From CAVORD01 sp963698535 (GTDB lineage Bacteria > Bacteroidota > Bacteroidia > Bacteroidales > VadinHA17), in the NCBI GenBank assembly GCA_963698535.1, contig CAVORD010000004.1:1-16659 (forward strand): a stretch of 16,659 nt of DNA, written 5' to 3'. Shown here piece after piece: positions 1 through 7,536 of the stretch; positions within the stretch are counted from its first letter, which is position 1, and each line of letters starts with the position of its first letter. Both the position numbers and the translations under genes were made by a program. Under the pieces are notes generated by a model. It was not told the origin of the DNA. It searched no databases and worked only from the letters and a program-made list of their open reading frames with translations.

Positions 1-1
1 G

Positions 2-256
2 AAGCTTACTCAAACCCTTCTTCAGGAGCACAACTATACCAATGGTCATCTTGAGATACTCGCCGGACTTTTCACAGCCGAGGCTGAGCTTCAGTATGTT
101 AAGGGCAGGAAGGAAGGAGCTCTCTCCTTCTCACAGAAGGCGCTATTATTGTTTGAGTTCGTCGACGGGGAGCAGAAGACCTATATGCAGGAGCGGATCG
201 ATAAGATCAATATTCTTAAGGCAAGGATAGAGGAGTTGAGAGCATTTAAAAAGTGA
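2..256 (+). CDS. C-terminal end of a TPR-like helical protein (5' truncated by window)
   Basis: An open frame enters from the left edge and ends at TGA 254-256, leaving 84 residues. The fragment is strongly helical. The stretch AELQYVKGRKEGALSFSQKA has the A..y..G...eAl...A spacing of a tetratricopeptide repeat, and the protein ends in a charged, coiled-coil-like helix (KINILKARIEELRAFKK). Reading in this frame is uninterrupted, and no competing frame looks protein-like. TPR domains generally mediate protein-protein contacts, but the partner and role of this protein cannot be told from the fragment. The gene is convergent with the DUF4914 gene, with 63 bases between the two stops. The coding call is fairly secure; the TPR assignment is tentative. 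Confidence 0.65.
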   Translation, partial: KLTQTLLQEHNYTNGHLEILAGLFTAEAELQYVKGRKEGALSFSQKALLLFEFVDGEQKTYMQERIDKINILKARIEELRAFKK

Positions 257-319
257 ACCACTCAGTAATCGGGCATCCTGATTGTCTGAAGATGCTGTTT
301 CCATTAGAATCTCTATTGA

Positions 320-2269
320 CTACTCTCCGTTCTTCTCGTAGGTATGTTCGTAATCTTCAATTGTAAGGAAAGAGTATTTATAGTCCATTGTGATTATCGA
401 GTTATAATCTTCAACTGTTGCCCTGTCGAGACATGCTTCAATAACTCTCCTGCCTGTAACAGACAGATCGGGAGTCAGATATGCAGGTAGCTGACTCCTG
501 AAGAACTGATAGAGAATCTCGGCACCCTTATCATATCCTTCCAGCCCCATTTCATCCTGTTTATAAACCTTCAAAAACCGGGAGGGAATGTTTTCTCCCT
601 CAATGGTCAGGTAGTTAAGTTCATAACCCAGGAGGGGAGAAGGTGCTTCCTGATACTGATCGGCCCTGAGCTTGGCATTACCCCTTCGGGTAAGATATTC
701 CCTCATCAGCAGCTGAGGTTTGAATCCCACTTTCCATACACCGATATACTGATTTGGTACGAGTGCATACCTTGTTCTTGGCGTTTTAATTATCTGCTCC
801 AGCAGCATGTTGGCATGATTGACACGCAGTCCGGTTGCAAAAGGCCAGTACGATCCAACACCTTCCGATCCCATTCCGTCGCTGCTGGTAATGCTTGGAT
901 TAGCATGACCCCTGGGCGAGACCAGTCTCCACAACCATGCAAGTGCCGGCGGCAGAATATGGAAAAGGCCGATTATTCCATAGTTGGGGTTTTCAGCCGA
1001 CGACATAGGCGATCTTACTCCGAAACTTCTTACATCCACAGTAACCGGTTTGTTTATTACCCCTGGAACTATATCACGTGGCAGAACCACTCTTGGGTTG
1101 GGACATCTTTTCCCCGGACTGTCTTCTGTGTGATCCCATATAAGCGCTGTGCTTGAGGGATTGGTCTTTATGTTAAGGAAGAGAAGCGGTTTCTCTGCAC
1201 GGATGGTGATCTTCTCCAGGAAGGGATCATCTCCATATCCCAGAACGCTGTCGACCCTTATGAACCATGCGTTTTCCGCATCCATTACAGAAAGTTTACC
1301 ACTATCTTTCTGGTAAGAGGGATGACACAAAGCCATATCGTCGGTTACCGGACGGAAGGAACAGAAGAGAGGCAGATTGATGAATCTCTTTTCGCCGCTG
1401 GTAGCTTTCTCGCCCAGTAGAATCCGGCCCGAGGTTTCCCTTACTATATTCTGAAGCATCTCGCTCTTACCACCACCGCTGGCACCTTCATGCATAAATG
1501 TTGTAACATTATCATAGGGGCTTATCACCTCAACAGTTGAGCAGTGTGCTGTTATCCAGCCCTCTTTCTCCCCCTTGTCGAGAAGAGCGGCATAGAGACC
1601 TTTTTTGGCACTCGGACCAGGGTAGAGATTATAGGAATAGATCTCGTGCACATCCCTTGTCCTGTTATGAACCACAACCTGTTTCCCCTGAAAATGTGTA
1701 TGCCTGAATGTTGGAGCTACGTAAATTATTGATTCAATATTGAAGCTGTCGGGAAGATCGGCAAGTGGAATAATACGCTGAAGCATCGCCAGACCCATTG
1801 CAAAAAATGCTGCATTCGCGGGTACAATCGCTATTCCTCCCACTCCGACTTTGTCGCGGCCTGCGAAATAGAAAAACATTGCAAGTTCCTCTCCCTTGAA
1901 CCAGTCGAATGTCTCTTTCTTTAGCTTGCTGAATGGATACCCGTATTTATCGGTGAAACGGCTTTTATCGGTTGGCAAGTCATCTGCAATAGCCATTGTT
2001 TCAGGATCGCGACGACGCATATATGCATCGGTATAGTTGGCAGAGATGCCGTTGGTTACCCGGTGAACCACCACTTCTTTATACTCTCCCTTGCCCGGGA
2101 TATTATATTTAACGTCGAAAGTATCATTCCCCTCACCACCAACAGAAGCTGCAGCAAGCTCTTCAGCAGTTGAGAATATTCTTACCCCTCTGGATTCATC
2201 AACAAGTTCCCTGACGTCCGAAGGCAAAGAGATCTTCTTTTTGGCCAGGGTCGGATACAATATATTCAT
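320..2269 (-). CDS. DUF4914 family protein, PEPCK-like P-loop protein of unknown function
   Basis: This 649-residue protein matches the length and conserved blocks I recall for DUF4914: ISANYTDAYMRRRDPETMAI near residue 75, FFYFAGRDKVGVGGIAI near 133, and RHTHFQGKQVVVHNR near 190. At about residues 262-270 lies GASGGGKSE, a Walker A-like loop resembling the nucleotide loop of phosphoenolpyruvate carboxykinases. Later blocks (NPRVVLPRDIVPG, VDVRSFGVRSPMS, EGVGSYWPFATG) are placed as in PEPCK-like folds, so a nucleotide-dependent phosphotransfer or kinase role is plausible but unproven. There is no signal peptide, so it is probably cytosolic. The frame can be extended to a TTG at 2281, but the ATG at 2267-2269 gives the natural N-terminus MNILYPTL and is preferred. 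It is transcribed alone, convergent with the partial gene on its left. Family call is strong; function is unknown. Confidence 0.85.
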   Translation of the reverse strand: MNILYPTLAKKKISLPSDVRELVDESRGVRIFSTAEELAAASVGGEGNDTFDVKYNIPGKGEYKEVVVHRVTNGISANYTDAYMRRRDPETMAIADDLPTDKSRFTDKYGYPFSKLKKETFDWFKGEELAMFFYFAGRDKVGVGGIAIVPANAAFFAMGLAMLQRIIPLADLPDSFNIESIIYVAPTFRHTHFQGKQVVVHNRTRDVHEIYSYNLYPGPSAKKGLYAALLDKGEKEGWITAHCSTVEVISPYDNVTTFMHEGASGGGKSEMLQNIVRETSGRILLGEKATSGEKRFINLPLFCSFRPVTDDMALCHPSYQKDSGKLSVMDAENAWFIRVDSVLGYGDDPFLEKITIRAEKPLLFLNIKTNPSSTALIWDHTEDSPGKRCPNPRVVLPRDIVPGVINKPVTVDVRSFGVRSPMSSAENPNYGIIGLFHILPPALAWLWRLVSPRGHANPSITSSDGMGSEGVGSYWPFATGLRVNHANMLLEQIIKTPRTRYALVPNQYIGVWKVGFKPQLLMREYLTRRGNAKLRADQYQEAPSPLLGYELNYLTIEGENIPSRFLKVYKQDEMGLEGYDKGAEILYQFFRSQLPAYLTPDLSVTGRRVIEACLDRATVEDYNSIITMDYKYSFLTIEDYEHTYEKNGE

Positions 2270-2439
2270 AAAAACAACCAATTAGGTTTGTGAAATAATT
2301 AACAGAACTGTTATTGCTTAACAAAACGGCGTAAAATTAGTAAAATGATTAATGAAATGTTATTTAATAGAGAAGAATTATGAACGGAGAGAGAAAGTTA
2401 TCAGACAGTCTTCAATCAGGGCCCCCAATTTAAAAGAAG

Positions 2440-2469
2440 AACGCCGTAACAGAATGCTACGGCGTTTTT
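2440..2469 (-). terminator. Hairpin terminator, possibly bidirectional
   Basis: AACGCCGTA (2440-2448) pairs perfectly with TACGGCGTT (2458-2466) around a 9-base loop. On the + strand the stem runs into five Ts. On the - strand it is followed by a T-rich run (TTCTTCTTTT). It lies about 80 bases beyond the stop of the methionine-rich Spy-like gene at 2550 and ahead of the DUF4914 gene, so it most likely ends the former and insulates the latter. Confidence 0.75.
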
Positions 2470-2549
2470 AATAATTTAAATAATTCTCCGAGGAAGGGAT
2501 CAATACATTCTCAACTTTATCAAATCATACAATTGTCACTCGTTACACG

Positions 2550-3095
2550 TCACTTTTTCACAGGTGTCTCACCTATGATCTTTTCCATCTCTACTTTGTG
2601 TGAATCCCTGAAAGACTTCATTTTTGACTGCATCTCTTCGCGGATTACCTTCATCTCTTTCTGGTGCTTATCCCTCAGCTGTTCCATATCTTTCTTCTGG
2701 GCATCTGTAAGATCAGGAATGTTTTTACAAACCATATCACCATGTCCCATGCCGCACATTCTTCCGTTCTGCATCATCATTTTGTTTCCGCCGCGGTTCA
2801 TTCCATTCATCCTTCCGTTTATCTGCTGACCCATATTGCCATGCATCATCCTGTTTCCCGATTTACCGTTCATGCGACCGTTTCGGCCTTCCATACGGGC
2901 AGCACGACCTCTCATCATCGGAGCATCGTCACCGCGCTCCATCACTCTCATCTGACCTTGTCTCATGCCTCTCTCAAAGCGATGTTCATAACGGTCTTCA
3001 GCTCTCTCTCTCATTCCATGGTGGACAAAAAATGATCCTGCCACCGCAAGTGAGACAACTATCGCTGCTCCCACTATTATTACTGATCTTTTCAT
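2550..3095 (-). CDS. Methionine-rich exported protein with Spy/CpxP-like C-terminus
   Basis: This 181-residue protein has a Lys/Arg start (MKR), then a hydrophobic segment at about 4-24, so it is exported or anchored with its bulk in the periplasm. Residues 25-59 are Arg/Glu/His rich. Residues 60-121 are Gly/Arg/Asn rich and hold 15 Met, including MM and MMM runs, plus Cys114 and Cys123, a composition that suggests soft-metal (copper) binding. Residues 127-181 form a charged amphipathic helix that begins LTDAQ (129-133). This matches the LTxxQ motif of the Spy/CpxP/ZraP periplasmic chaperones and metal-stress proteins, but only one such motif is present. The ATG at 3093-3095 is directly followed by the export signal. 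It is a single gene with its own terminator at 2440-2469. The Spy-like assignment rests on the helix and one motif; metal binding is inferred from composition. Confidence 0.7.
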   Translation of the reverse strand: MKRSVIIVGAAIVVSLAVAGSFFVHHGMRERAEDRYEHRFERGMRQGQMRVMERGDDAPMMRGRAARMEGRNGRMNGKSGNRMMHGNMGQQINGRMNGMNRGGNKMMMQNGRMCGMGHGDMVCKNIPDLTDAQKKDMEQLRDKHQKEMKVIREEMQSKMKSFRDSHKVEMEKIIGETPVKK

Positions 3096-3431
3096 ATTAC
3101 TGATTTTAAATTCTTGTTTTTATTTTTTTCCCTTTATGCGCCGTCAGGGGTGTTTTCAGGTTAGACAGCGGTACGTGTTGAAATATTCCCGGCATGCCCG
3201 AAATCTGTATTTGGGGGCAGGCAGGCTCCTTGCGAAGGAGGAGAAACTAACTGATTTATTTAACCCTGACTAATGAAAATCAACCTCAAAAAGAGGAACC
3301 TGCACCTGACGTCCGCCGTCTCCGTCGGACGAAGCCAGGATAGCTGGCGAAGTTCGAATCTTTAGCGAAGGCGGGCAACCTGCAACATTTTTCCACCTCA
3401 TCTGTTTATTATTATACTAAATTGAAAAACT
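3096..3431. other. Divergent intergenic region (336 bases) without a recognisable gene
   Basis: This is the spacer between two divergent genes (2550-3095, - and 3432-3800, +). It holds A/T-rich leaders at both ends, a small hairpin CTCCTT-gcg-AAGGAG at 3226-3240, and a structured element at 3297-3384 described separately. I see no convincing open frame, tRNA or riboswitch. Promoters for both genes must lie here, but no good match to the Bacteroidetes TTTG / TAnnTTTG pattern was found. Confidence 0.6.
3297..3384. repeat. Multi-hairpin intergenic element bounded by 8-bp direct repeats
   Basis: The 8-base word AACCTGCA occurs at 3297-3304 and again at 3377-3384. Between the copies are two hairpins: GTCCG (3311-3315) with CGGAC (3326-3330), and GCCAG-gatag-CTGGC (3334-3348). 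The G/C-rich interior differs from the A/T-rich spacer around it. This resembles the small palindromic repeats dispersed in Bacteroidota genomes. Only one copy is in the window, so repetition in the genome is an inference, and the direct repeats could be target-site duplications or chance. Confidence 0.5.
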
Positions 3432-3800
3432 ATGAAACCATTTATTGCAAGTCTGGCCAATGCGCTTTTCCTTATAATACTAGGACTATGGGGCTATTTT
3501 GCATCTGAGTCACCCTCCTTCACTGCTCTTATTCCCGTTATTGCCGGAGTAATTCTTTTAGCACTGAACAACGGACTGAGAAAAGAGAACAAGATAGTCT
3601 CTCATATCGCTGTTGTGCTTACTCTCCTTCTTCTGTTTGCATTGATAAAGCCGCTGACAGGCGCTCTGGGCAGGAGTGATGCCGGAGCCATCATGCGTGT
3701 GGTTGTTATGATGGCCTCAACTCTGTGGGCGGTGATAGTCTTTGTGCAGAGTTTTGTAAAAAACAGACGACAGGCGACAGGCAACGGGCGACAGGATTAG
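3432..3800 (+). CDS. Small four-helix integral membrane protein, function unknown
   Basis: This 122-residue protein has four hydrophobic stretches, at about residues 4-24, 29-48, 55-73 and 85-108, and basic loops (NNGLRKEN near 46-53 and KNRR near 110-113). The size and Gly-rich first hairpin recall TMEM14-like proteins, but I cannot assign a family with confidence. The ATG at 3432 follows an A/T-rich leader with no clear ribosome-binding site. The C-terminal tail RRQATGNGRQD is encoded by four heptanucleotide repeats (3769-3796), so the end of the gene has probably been overwritten or extended by the intergenic repeat and the ancestral stop may have been earlier. It is not obviously in an operon with the pirin gene 230 bases downstream. 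The hydrophobic pattern supports a real gene. Confidence 0.7.
   Translation: MKPFIASLANALFLIILGLWGYFASESPSFTALIPVIAGVILLALNNGLRKENKIVSHIAVVLTLLLLFALIKPLTGALGRSDAGAIMRVVVMMASTLWAVIVFVQSFVKNRRQATGNGRQD
3769..3796 (+). repeat. Four degenerate heptanucleotide repeats (GACAGGC type)
   Basis: The units are GACAGGC (3769-3775), GACAGGC (3776-3782), AACGGGC (3783-3789) and GACAGGA (3790-3796). They code for the last residues of the small membrane protein and abut its TAG stop at 3798-3800. Related G-rich words (CGGGTGACGGGTG) continue just downstream. Confidence 0.7.
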
Positions 3801-3829
3801 TTTAGTTGCCGGGTGACGGGTGCAGGATC

Positions 3830-3885
3830 CTGGTTGCCAGTCTTGGAAGACAGTTTGCAGTTGGCAATTTGCAGTTGGCAACCAG
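3830..3885. repeat. 10-bp inverted repeat enclosing a tandem 14-mer
   Basis: CTGGTTGCCA (3830-3839) and TGGCAACCAG (3876-3885) are perfect inverse copies separated by 36 bases. Inside and overlapping the right arm, TTTGCAGTTGGCAA occurs twice in perfect tandem (3854-3867 and 3868-3881). A 10-base palindrome, CAGGATCCTG (3823-3832), overlaps the left arm. No protein is encoded here. It looks like a non-coding intergenic repeat. Confidence 0.65.
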
Positions 3886-3903
3886 AACTCACGAACCCCC
3901 TCC

Positions 3904-3947
3904 CCGAGGCGCTAGGCCTCGGTACTCCCCCTAATTCTTAGGGGGAG
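3904..3947. repeat. Two adjacent perfect hairpins (palindromic intergenic repeat)
   Basis: CCGAGGC-gctag-GCCTCGG (3904-3922) is a perfect 7-bp stem. It is followed three bases later by CTCCCCCTAA-ttc-TTAGGGGGAG (3925-3947), a perfect 10-bp stem with a 3-base loop. No T-run follows on either strand, which argues against a simple terminator. Such paired G/C-rich palindromes are typical of dispersed intergenic repeats. Further right, GATTACT is repeated in tandem (about 3972-3985) before the pirin leader. Confidence 0.65.
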
Positions 3948-4030
3948 ATTACATACTGTGGCCTTTTTACCGATTACTGATTACTGATCACCGGTTTTCC
4001 CTATATTGTAATCAATAAATTACAGAAATC

Positions 4031-5047
4031 ATGAAGCCGAGCAGCATCACATCCATCCGCCCCATCTCTTTTCACTGGGAGACACGCGATCCGTTTATCT
4101 TCTGTGTTCATCATCACGACTTCTATCCCAATGGCAACGAAGCCATGGGTCCCGATGCATCCCTTGCAGGAAGGCATATGGGTAATGACTTCAGTATGAA
4201 CAGCAATTGGAGGATGTATCATGGAGATGTTGTCCCCGGATTCCCTGTTCATCCGCACCGTGGTTTCGAGACAGTTACGGTTGTCAGAGAGGGGTTTGTC
4301 GATCATTCCGACTCGGCCGGAGCCGCGGGACGATATGGCGAGGGCGATGTGCAGTGGATGACCGCCGGCAGCGGATTGCAGCATGCTGAGATGTTCCCGT
4401 TGCTGAAAAAGGATTCGGACAATACCCTGGAGTTGTTCCAGATATGGCTCAATCTGCCTGCCTCCAAAAAGTTCTCCAAGCCACATTTTAAGATGCTTTG
4501 GGACGAGACCATACCTAAGCCGGTTATAAAAGACGAGAATGGGAAGTCTGTTTATCTGGAGCTGGTTGCAGGAGAGTATGGCAGCAGCAAAGCACCTGCT
4601 CCGGCACCCGACTCATGGGCTGCCGACCCTGCCAATGAAGTTTGTATATGGATCATGAAGATGGATGCCGGAGCAACGTTCGAACTGCCTGCATCTGCTG
4701 CCATCACCAACCGTACCCTCTACTATTTCAGTGGCGAGGGGGCGATCATTGACGGGGCAGCTACAGAATCGGGCAACGCCGCCGACCTGAAGTGGGAGAA
4801 CCCGGTTACAATAAAGAATGGAAAAAGTGAGAGCCGATTCCTCTTCCTTCAGGGAAAACCTATTGGTGAGCATGTAGAGCAATATGGTCCGTTCGTAATG
4901 AACACCAGGGCTGAGATCCTCGAGACAATGGACGATTACCGCAAGACCGGCTTCGGCGGCTGGCCATGGCCCCGTCCCGACAATGTCCACGACAGGGATG
5001 AAGGTCGGTTTGGCAAATATCCCGACGGCAGGGTGGAGAAGCCATAA
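4031..5047 (+). CDS. Pirin family protein (cupin-fold metalloprotein)
   Basis: This 338-residue protein carries the pirin signatures HPHRGFETVT at 74-83, GEGDVQWMTAGSGLQHAEM at 103-121 and LELFQIWLNLP at 133-143. The usual metal ligands are present: His74, His76, His118 and Glu120. Pirins are cytosolic double-cupin proteins; characterised bacterial members act as quercetin 2,3-dioxygenase-like enzymes or redox-sensitive partner proteins. The second cupin half (about 170-310) includes FLFLQGKPIGEHVEQYGPFV, the conserved family C-terminal block. Length is somewhat above the common 230-300 range because of an N-terminal extension and a C-terminal tail (DNVHDRDEGRFGKYPDGRVE). The ATG at 4031 sits behind an A/T-rich leader and no upstream in-frame start is better. 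The gene stands alone, 116 bases before the permease cluster. The true substrate cannot be told from the sequence. Confidence 0.92.
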   Translation: MKPSSITSIRPISFHWETRDPFIFCVHHHDFYPNGNEAMGPDASLAGRHMGNDFSMNSNWRMYHGDVVPGFPVHPHRGFETVTVVREGFVDHSDSAGAAGRYGEGDVQWMTAGSGLQHAEMFPLLKKDSDNTLELFQIWLNLPASKKFSKPHFKMLWDETIPKPVIKDENGKSVYLELVAGEYGSSKAPAPAPDSWAADPANEVCIWIMKMDAGATFELPASAAITNRTLYYFSGEGAIIDGAATESGNAADLKWENPVTIKNGKSESRFLFLQGKPIGEHVEQYGPFVMNTRAEILETMDDYRKTGFGGWPWPRPDNVHDRDEGRFGKYPDGRVEKP

Positions 5048-5070
5048 GAATTGCTAATGCGGTCATGGAA

Positions 5071-5102
5071 TTGTTTCTCAGGCTGAATAAGAATATATTT
5101 TG
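5071..5102 (+). promoter_or_regulatory. Possible Bacteroidetes-type promoter for the permease cluster
   Basis: A TTG-containing element (5071-5074) lies 19 bases before TATATTTTG (5094-5102). The latter is one base longer than the TAnnTTTG -7 consensus. The start ATG at 5164 would leave a leader of roughly 50 bases. The match is imperfect, so this is only a candidate. Confidence 0.25.
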
Positions 5103-5139
5103 AACAGCTTAAGCAGCACTTTAAAACGGATAGGGTCTT

Positions 5140-5155
5140 TTTTTTGTACAAAAAA
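5140..5155. promoter_or_regulatory. 16-bp perfect palindrome in the leader of the first permease
   Basis: TTTTTTGTACAAAAAA is a perfect palindrome centred on GTAC and ends 8 bases before the ATG at 5164. It could be an operator, or could form a hairpin that masks the start in the mRNA. Its low complexity makes chance possible. Confidence 0.3.
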
Positions 5156-5163
5156 GATTGAAC

Positions 5164-7536
5164 ATGATCCAGAACTTTTTCCGTATAGCAATCCGAAATA
5201 TATTCAAACACAAAGGATTTACCTTCATCAATATTGCAGGTCTGGCCGTTGGCCTTACAGCCTCACTTCTTATTCTACTGTGGATACAGGATGAACTTAG
5301 TTTTGAGAAGTTTAATGTCAATGCCGATAACCTTTATCGTGTTGAACAGGACCAGTTCTATTCCGGCGAGAGGTATCACGTAACGGTGACCCCGCATGGC
5401 AGTGGTCCGGTGTGGAAAGACAAGATTCCGGAGATAGAAGAACAGACCCGCATCAACCGTCTTTCCCGCATCTTATTCAGGCAGGGTGATCATGTCTTCT
5501 TCGAGAATTCAATTGCAGCGGCCGACTCAGGACTGTTTAAAATGTTCACGTTACCCTTGCTGGTCGGCGATCCGGCAACGGCATTGAGTGCTCCCCACTC
5601 TATTGTACTTGCCGAAAAACTGGCAAAGAAATATTTTGGAGATGAGAATCCTGTAGGACGAACTCTTACCATTGAGAATAAGTATGAATTTACAGTCACC
5701 GGGGTAATGAAAGATATTCCGGCAAATTCAATGCTCAGGTTCGAAGGGATCGTTCCCTATTCCTACCTGGAGGAGACCGGAGTCGATATTGAAACATGGA
5801 GAAGCAATTCAATATGGACTTTCGTTCAAACGGTAAAAGGCTCGGATGTGGAGGAGGTGAACAGGAAACTTACAGAGATAGTAAAGGAGTATAATCCACG
5901 TACCGAAAATACATTCAATCTCTTCCCGTTGCTGGATATTCACCTCCACTCACAGTTTGGTTTCCAGCAAAGTAACGGTCCTGTAATGGTAATTTACATA
6001 TTCAGCCTCATTGCAATATTCGTCCTTACAATAGCATGTATAAATTTTATCAATCTTTCAACGGCCAAAGCTGCTGCAAGGAGTAAGGAGATAGGTATCA
6101 GAAAAGTAGCAGGTGCCGATAAGGCATCAATGATCGTACAGTTCCTGTTTGAATCTCTTTTCCTTGTCTCCATTGCTATGGTTATTTCCATAATACTGGT
6201 GGGTTTATCTCTGGGCCCCTTCAACAATGTTTCCGGTAAGAGCTTTGTTCTGGCCGATCTTGCTCAGGGACGGTTCATAATCAGTTTTCTTGCTGTTGGT
6301 CTGTTCGCGGGATTGTTGTCAGGTGTTTATCCGGCTCTCTACCTGTCGTCAATTAAACCAATAGCAGTACTTAAAGGCGACTGGGTCTCCGGTAAGGGGA
6401 GCGGTAAATTCAGAAAGATACTGGTAGTGATACAGTTTACTCTCTCTATCCTTATCGCAGTAATTGCCGTATTCCTCTATTTGCAGCTTAAGTATCTTCA
6501 GGATAAGGACCTTGGTTTTGATAAGGAGAACCTTATATCGATCCCGATGGCCTCCGACATGAAGGATAAGTACTACTCTCTTAAGAGTGAGCTTCAGAAG
6601 GAGACAAAAATAGTGGGTGTTACCGGCTCTCAGAGGCATCCGGTAAGGATAGGAAGTAATGCCGGTGGTGCCAGCTGGGAAGGCAAGGACCCGGAAAAGG
6701 ACGTTCTTATCGGTATTAACGGTATTGACTATGACTATCTGCCGACCATGAAGATAGATCTGGTTTCGGGAAGGGATTTCTCAACAGAATACCAGTCGGA
6801 TATGGCAAGGGACACGACCGGAAACTTTCTGGTGAACGAGGAGGTGGTTAAGCTTATGGATATAGGAGACCCTGTGGGCAGAAGTTTCAGCTTTGTAGGT
6901 ATTAACGGCATGATCGTTGGGGTACTTAAGAATTTCCATTTCAAGGGTGCAGATGAGCCCATTGAACCGATGGCTTTCGCTCTGGGTGATACAAGATTCC
7001 TTAATTATATACTTATACGGTTAACTCCGGGCGATATCGCCGGATCGCTCAAATCGGTAGAAAAAATATGGCAGCAGATTGTTCCTGAATACCCACTGGA
7101 GTACACCTTCATAGAACAGGATTATGAAGATATCTTCAGGACCCAGATACGCCTTACAAAACTGCTCAGATATTTTACTATTCTGGCCGTAATAATTGCC
7201 AGTCTGGGATTATATGGATTATCATCATATTCTGCAGAGAGGCGCACCGGAGAAATAGGAATAAGAAAGGTGATGGGTGCCGGCTCCTTTAATGTGATCT
7301 ATACGTTATCTAAGGAGTTTCTTGTGCTGGTGGGCATATCTATAGTTATTGCCATCCCTGTCGGCTGGATACTGGTGGATAAACTACTCAACCAGTTTGC
7401 CTTCAGGATAGATCTTAACCCACTGGTTTTTGTTGCAATTTCACTGGGAGCGATTATTGTAGCTATGGTCACGATAAGCTCGCATGCTTACAGGGCCACT
7501 ACTATTAATCCGGCCGAAGCGCTGAAGACAGAATAG
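5164..7536 (+). CDS. ABC transporter permease, two-repeat FtsX/MacB type (paralogue 1)
   Basis: This 790-residue inner-membrane protein is built from two MacB-type periplasmic core domains and two FtsX-type membrane domains. TM1 is at about 19-42, followed by the first periplasmic domain (43-270). The first FtsX block has helices near 274-298, 323-350 and 370-395 and the motif EIGIRKVAGA (309-318). A further helix at 416-438 leads into the second periplasmic domain, and the second FtsX block starts near 668 with EIGIRKVMGA (697-706). It ends NPAEALKTE. Permeases of this kind work with a MacB/LolD-type ATPase and transmit mechanical force rather than forming a channel. No ATPase is nearby. The frame extends to a TTG at 5158, but ATG 5164 gives MIQNFFRIAIRNIFKHKGFTFIN, whose spacing to the first helix matches its paralogues exactly. 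Likely first gene of the cluster; substrate unknown. Confidence 0.9.
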   Translation: MIQNFFRIAIRNIFKHKGFTFINIAGLAVGLTASLLILLWIQDELSFEKFNVNADNLYRVEQDQFYSGERYHVTVTPHGSGPVWKDKIPEIEEQTRINRLSRILFRQGDHVFFENSIAAADSGLFKMFTLPLLVGDPATALSAPHSIVLAEKLAKKYFGDENPVGRTLTIENKYEFTVTGVMKDIPANSMLRFEGIVPYSYLEETGVDIETWRSNSIWTFVQTVKGSDVEEVNRKLTEIVKEYNPRTENTFNLFPLLDIHLHSQFGFQQSNGPVMVIYIFSLIAIFVLTIACINFINLSTAKAAARSKEIGIRKVAGADKASMIVQFLFESLFLVSIAMVISIILVGLSLGPFNNVSGKSFVLADLAQGRFIISFLAVGLFAGLLSGVYPALYLSSIKPIAVLKGDWVSGKGSGKFRKILVVIQFTLSILIAVIAVFLYLQLKYLQDKDLGFDKENLISIPMASDMKDKYYSLKSELQKETKIVGVTGSQRHPVRIGSNAGGASWEGKDPEKDVLIGINGIDYDYLPTMKIDLVSGRDFSTEYQSDMARDTTGNFLVNEEVVKLMDIGDPVGRSFSFVGINGMIVGVLKNFHFKGADEPIEPMAFALGDTRFLNYILIRLTPGDIAGSLKSVEKIWQQIVPEYPLEYTFIEQDYEDIFRTQIRLTKLLRYFTILAVIIASLGLYGLSSYSAERRTGEIGIRKVMGAGSFNVIYTLSKEFLVLVGISIVIAIPVGWILVDKLLNQFAFRIDLNPLVFVAISLGAIIVAMVTISSHAYRATTINPAEALKTE

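Noticed and set aside
260..300. GCATC...GATGC stem between the two convergent genes at the left
   Set aside because: A 5-bp stem with a loop over 10 bases and no T-run is too weak to call a terminator.
815..1156. 113-codon + strand open frame inside the DUF4914 gene
   Set aside because: It is the opposite-strand shadow of a well-conserved gene and has no recognisable family or start signal.
2664..3035. + strand His/Ser-rich open frame opposite the Met-rich protein
   Set aside because: The repeated CAT codons are complements of the Met ATG codons on the - strand, so the His richness is an artefact.
3769..3881. Possible CRISPR array from the short repeats
   Set aside because: Units are 7 and 14 bases without unique spacers, so this is simple tandem repetition.
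3853..3885. TTGGCA and TTGCA words considered as a sigma-54 promoter
   Set aside because: The spacing between the GG and GC elements does not fit the -24/-12 rule, and the words belong to the tandem repeat.
4001..4486. 161-codon - strand frame overlapping pirin
   Set aside because: The pirin motifs and metal ligands on the + strand are unambiguous; the antisense product matches nothing I recognise.
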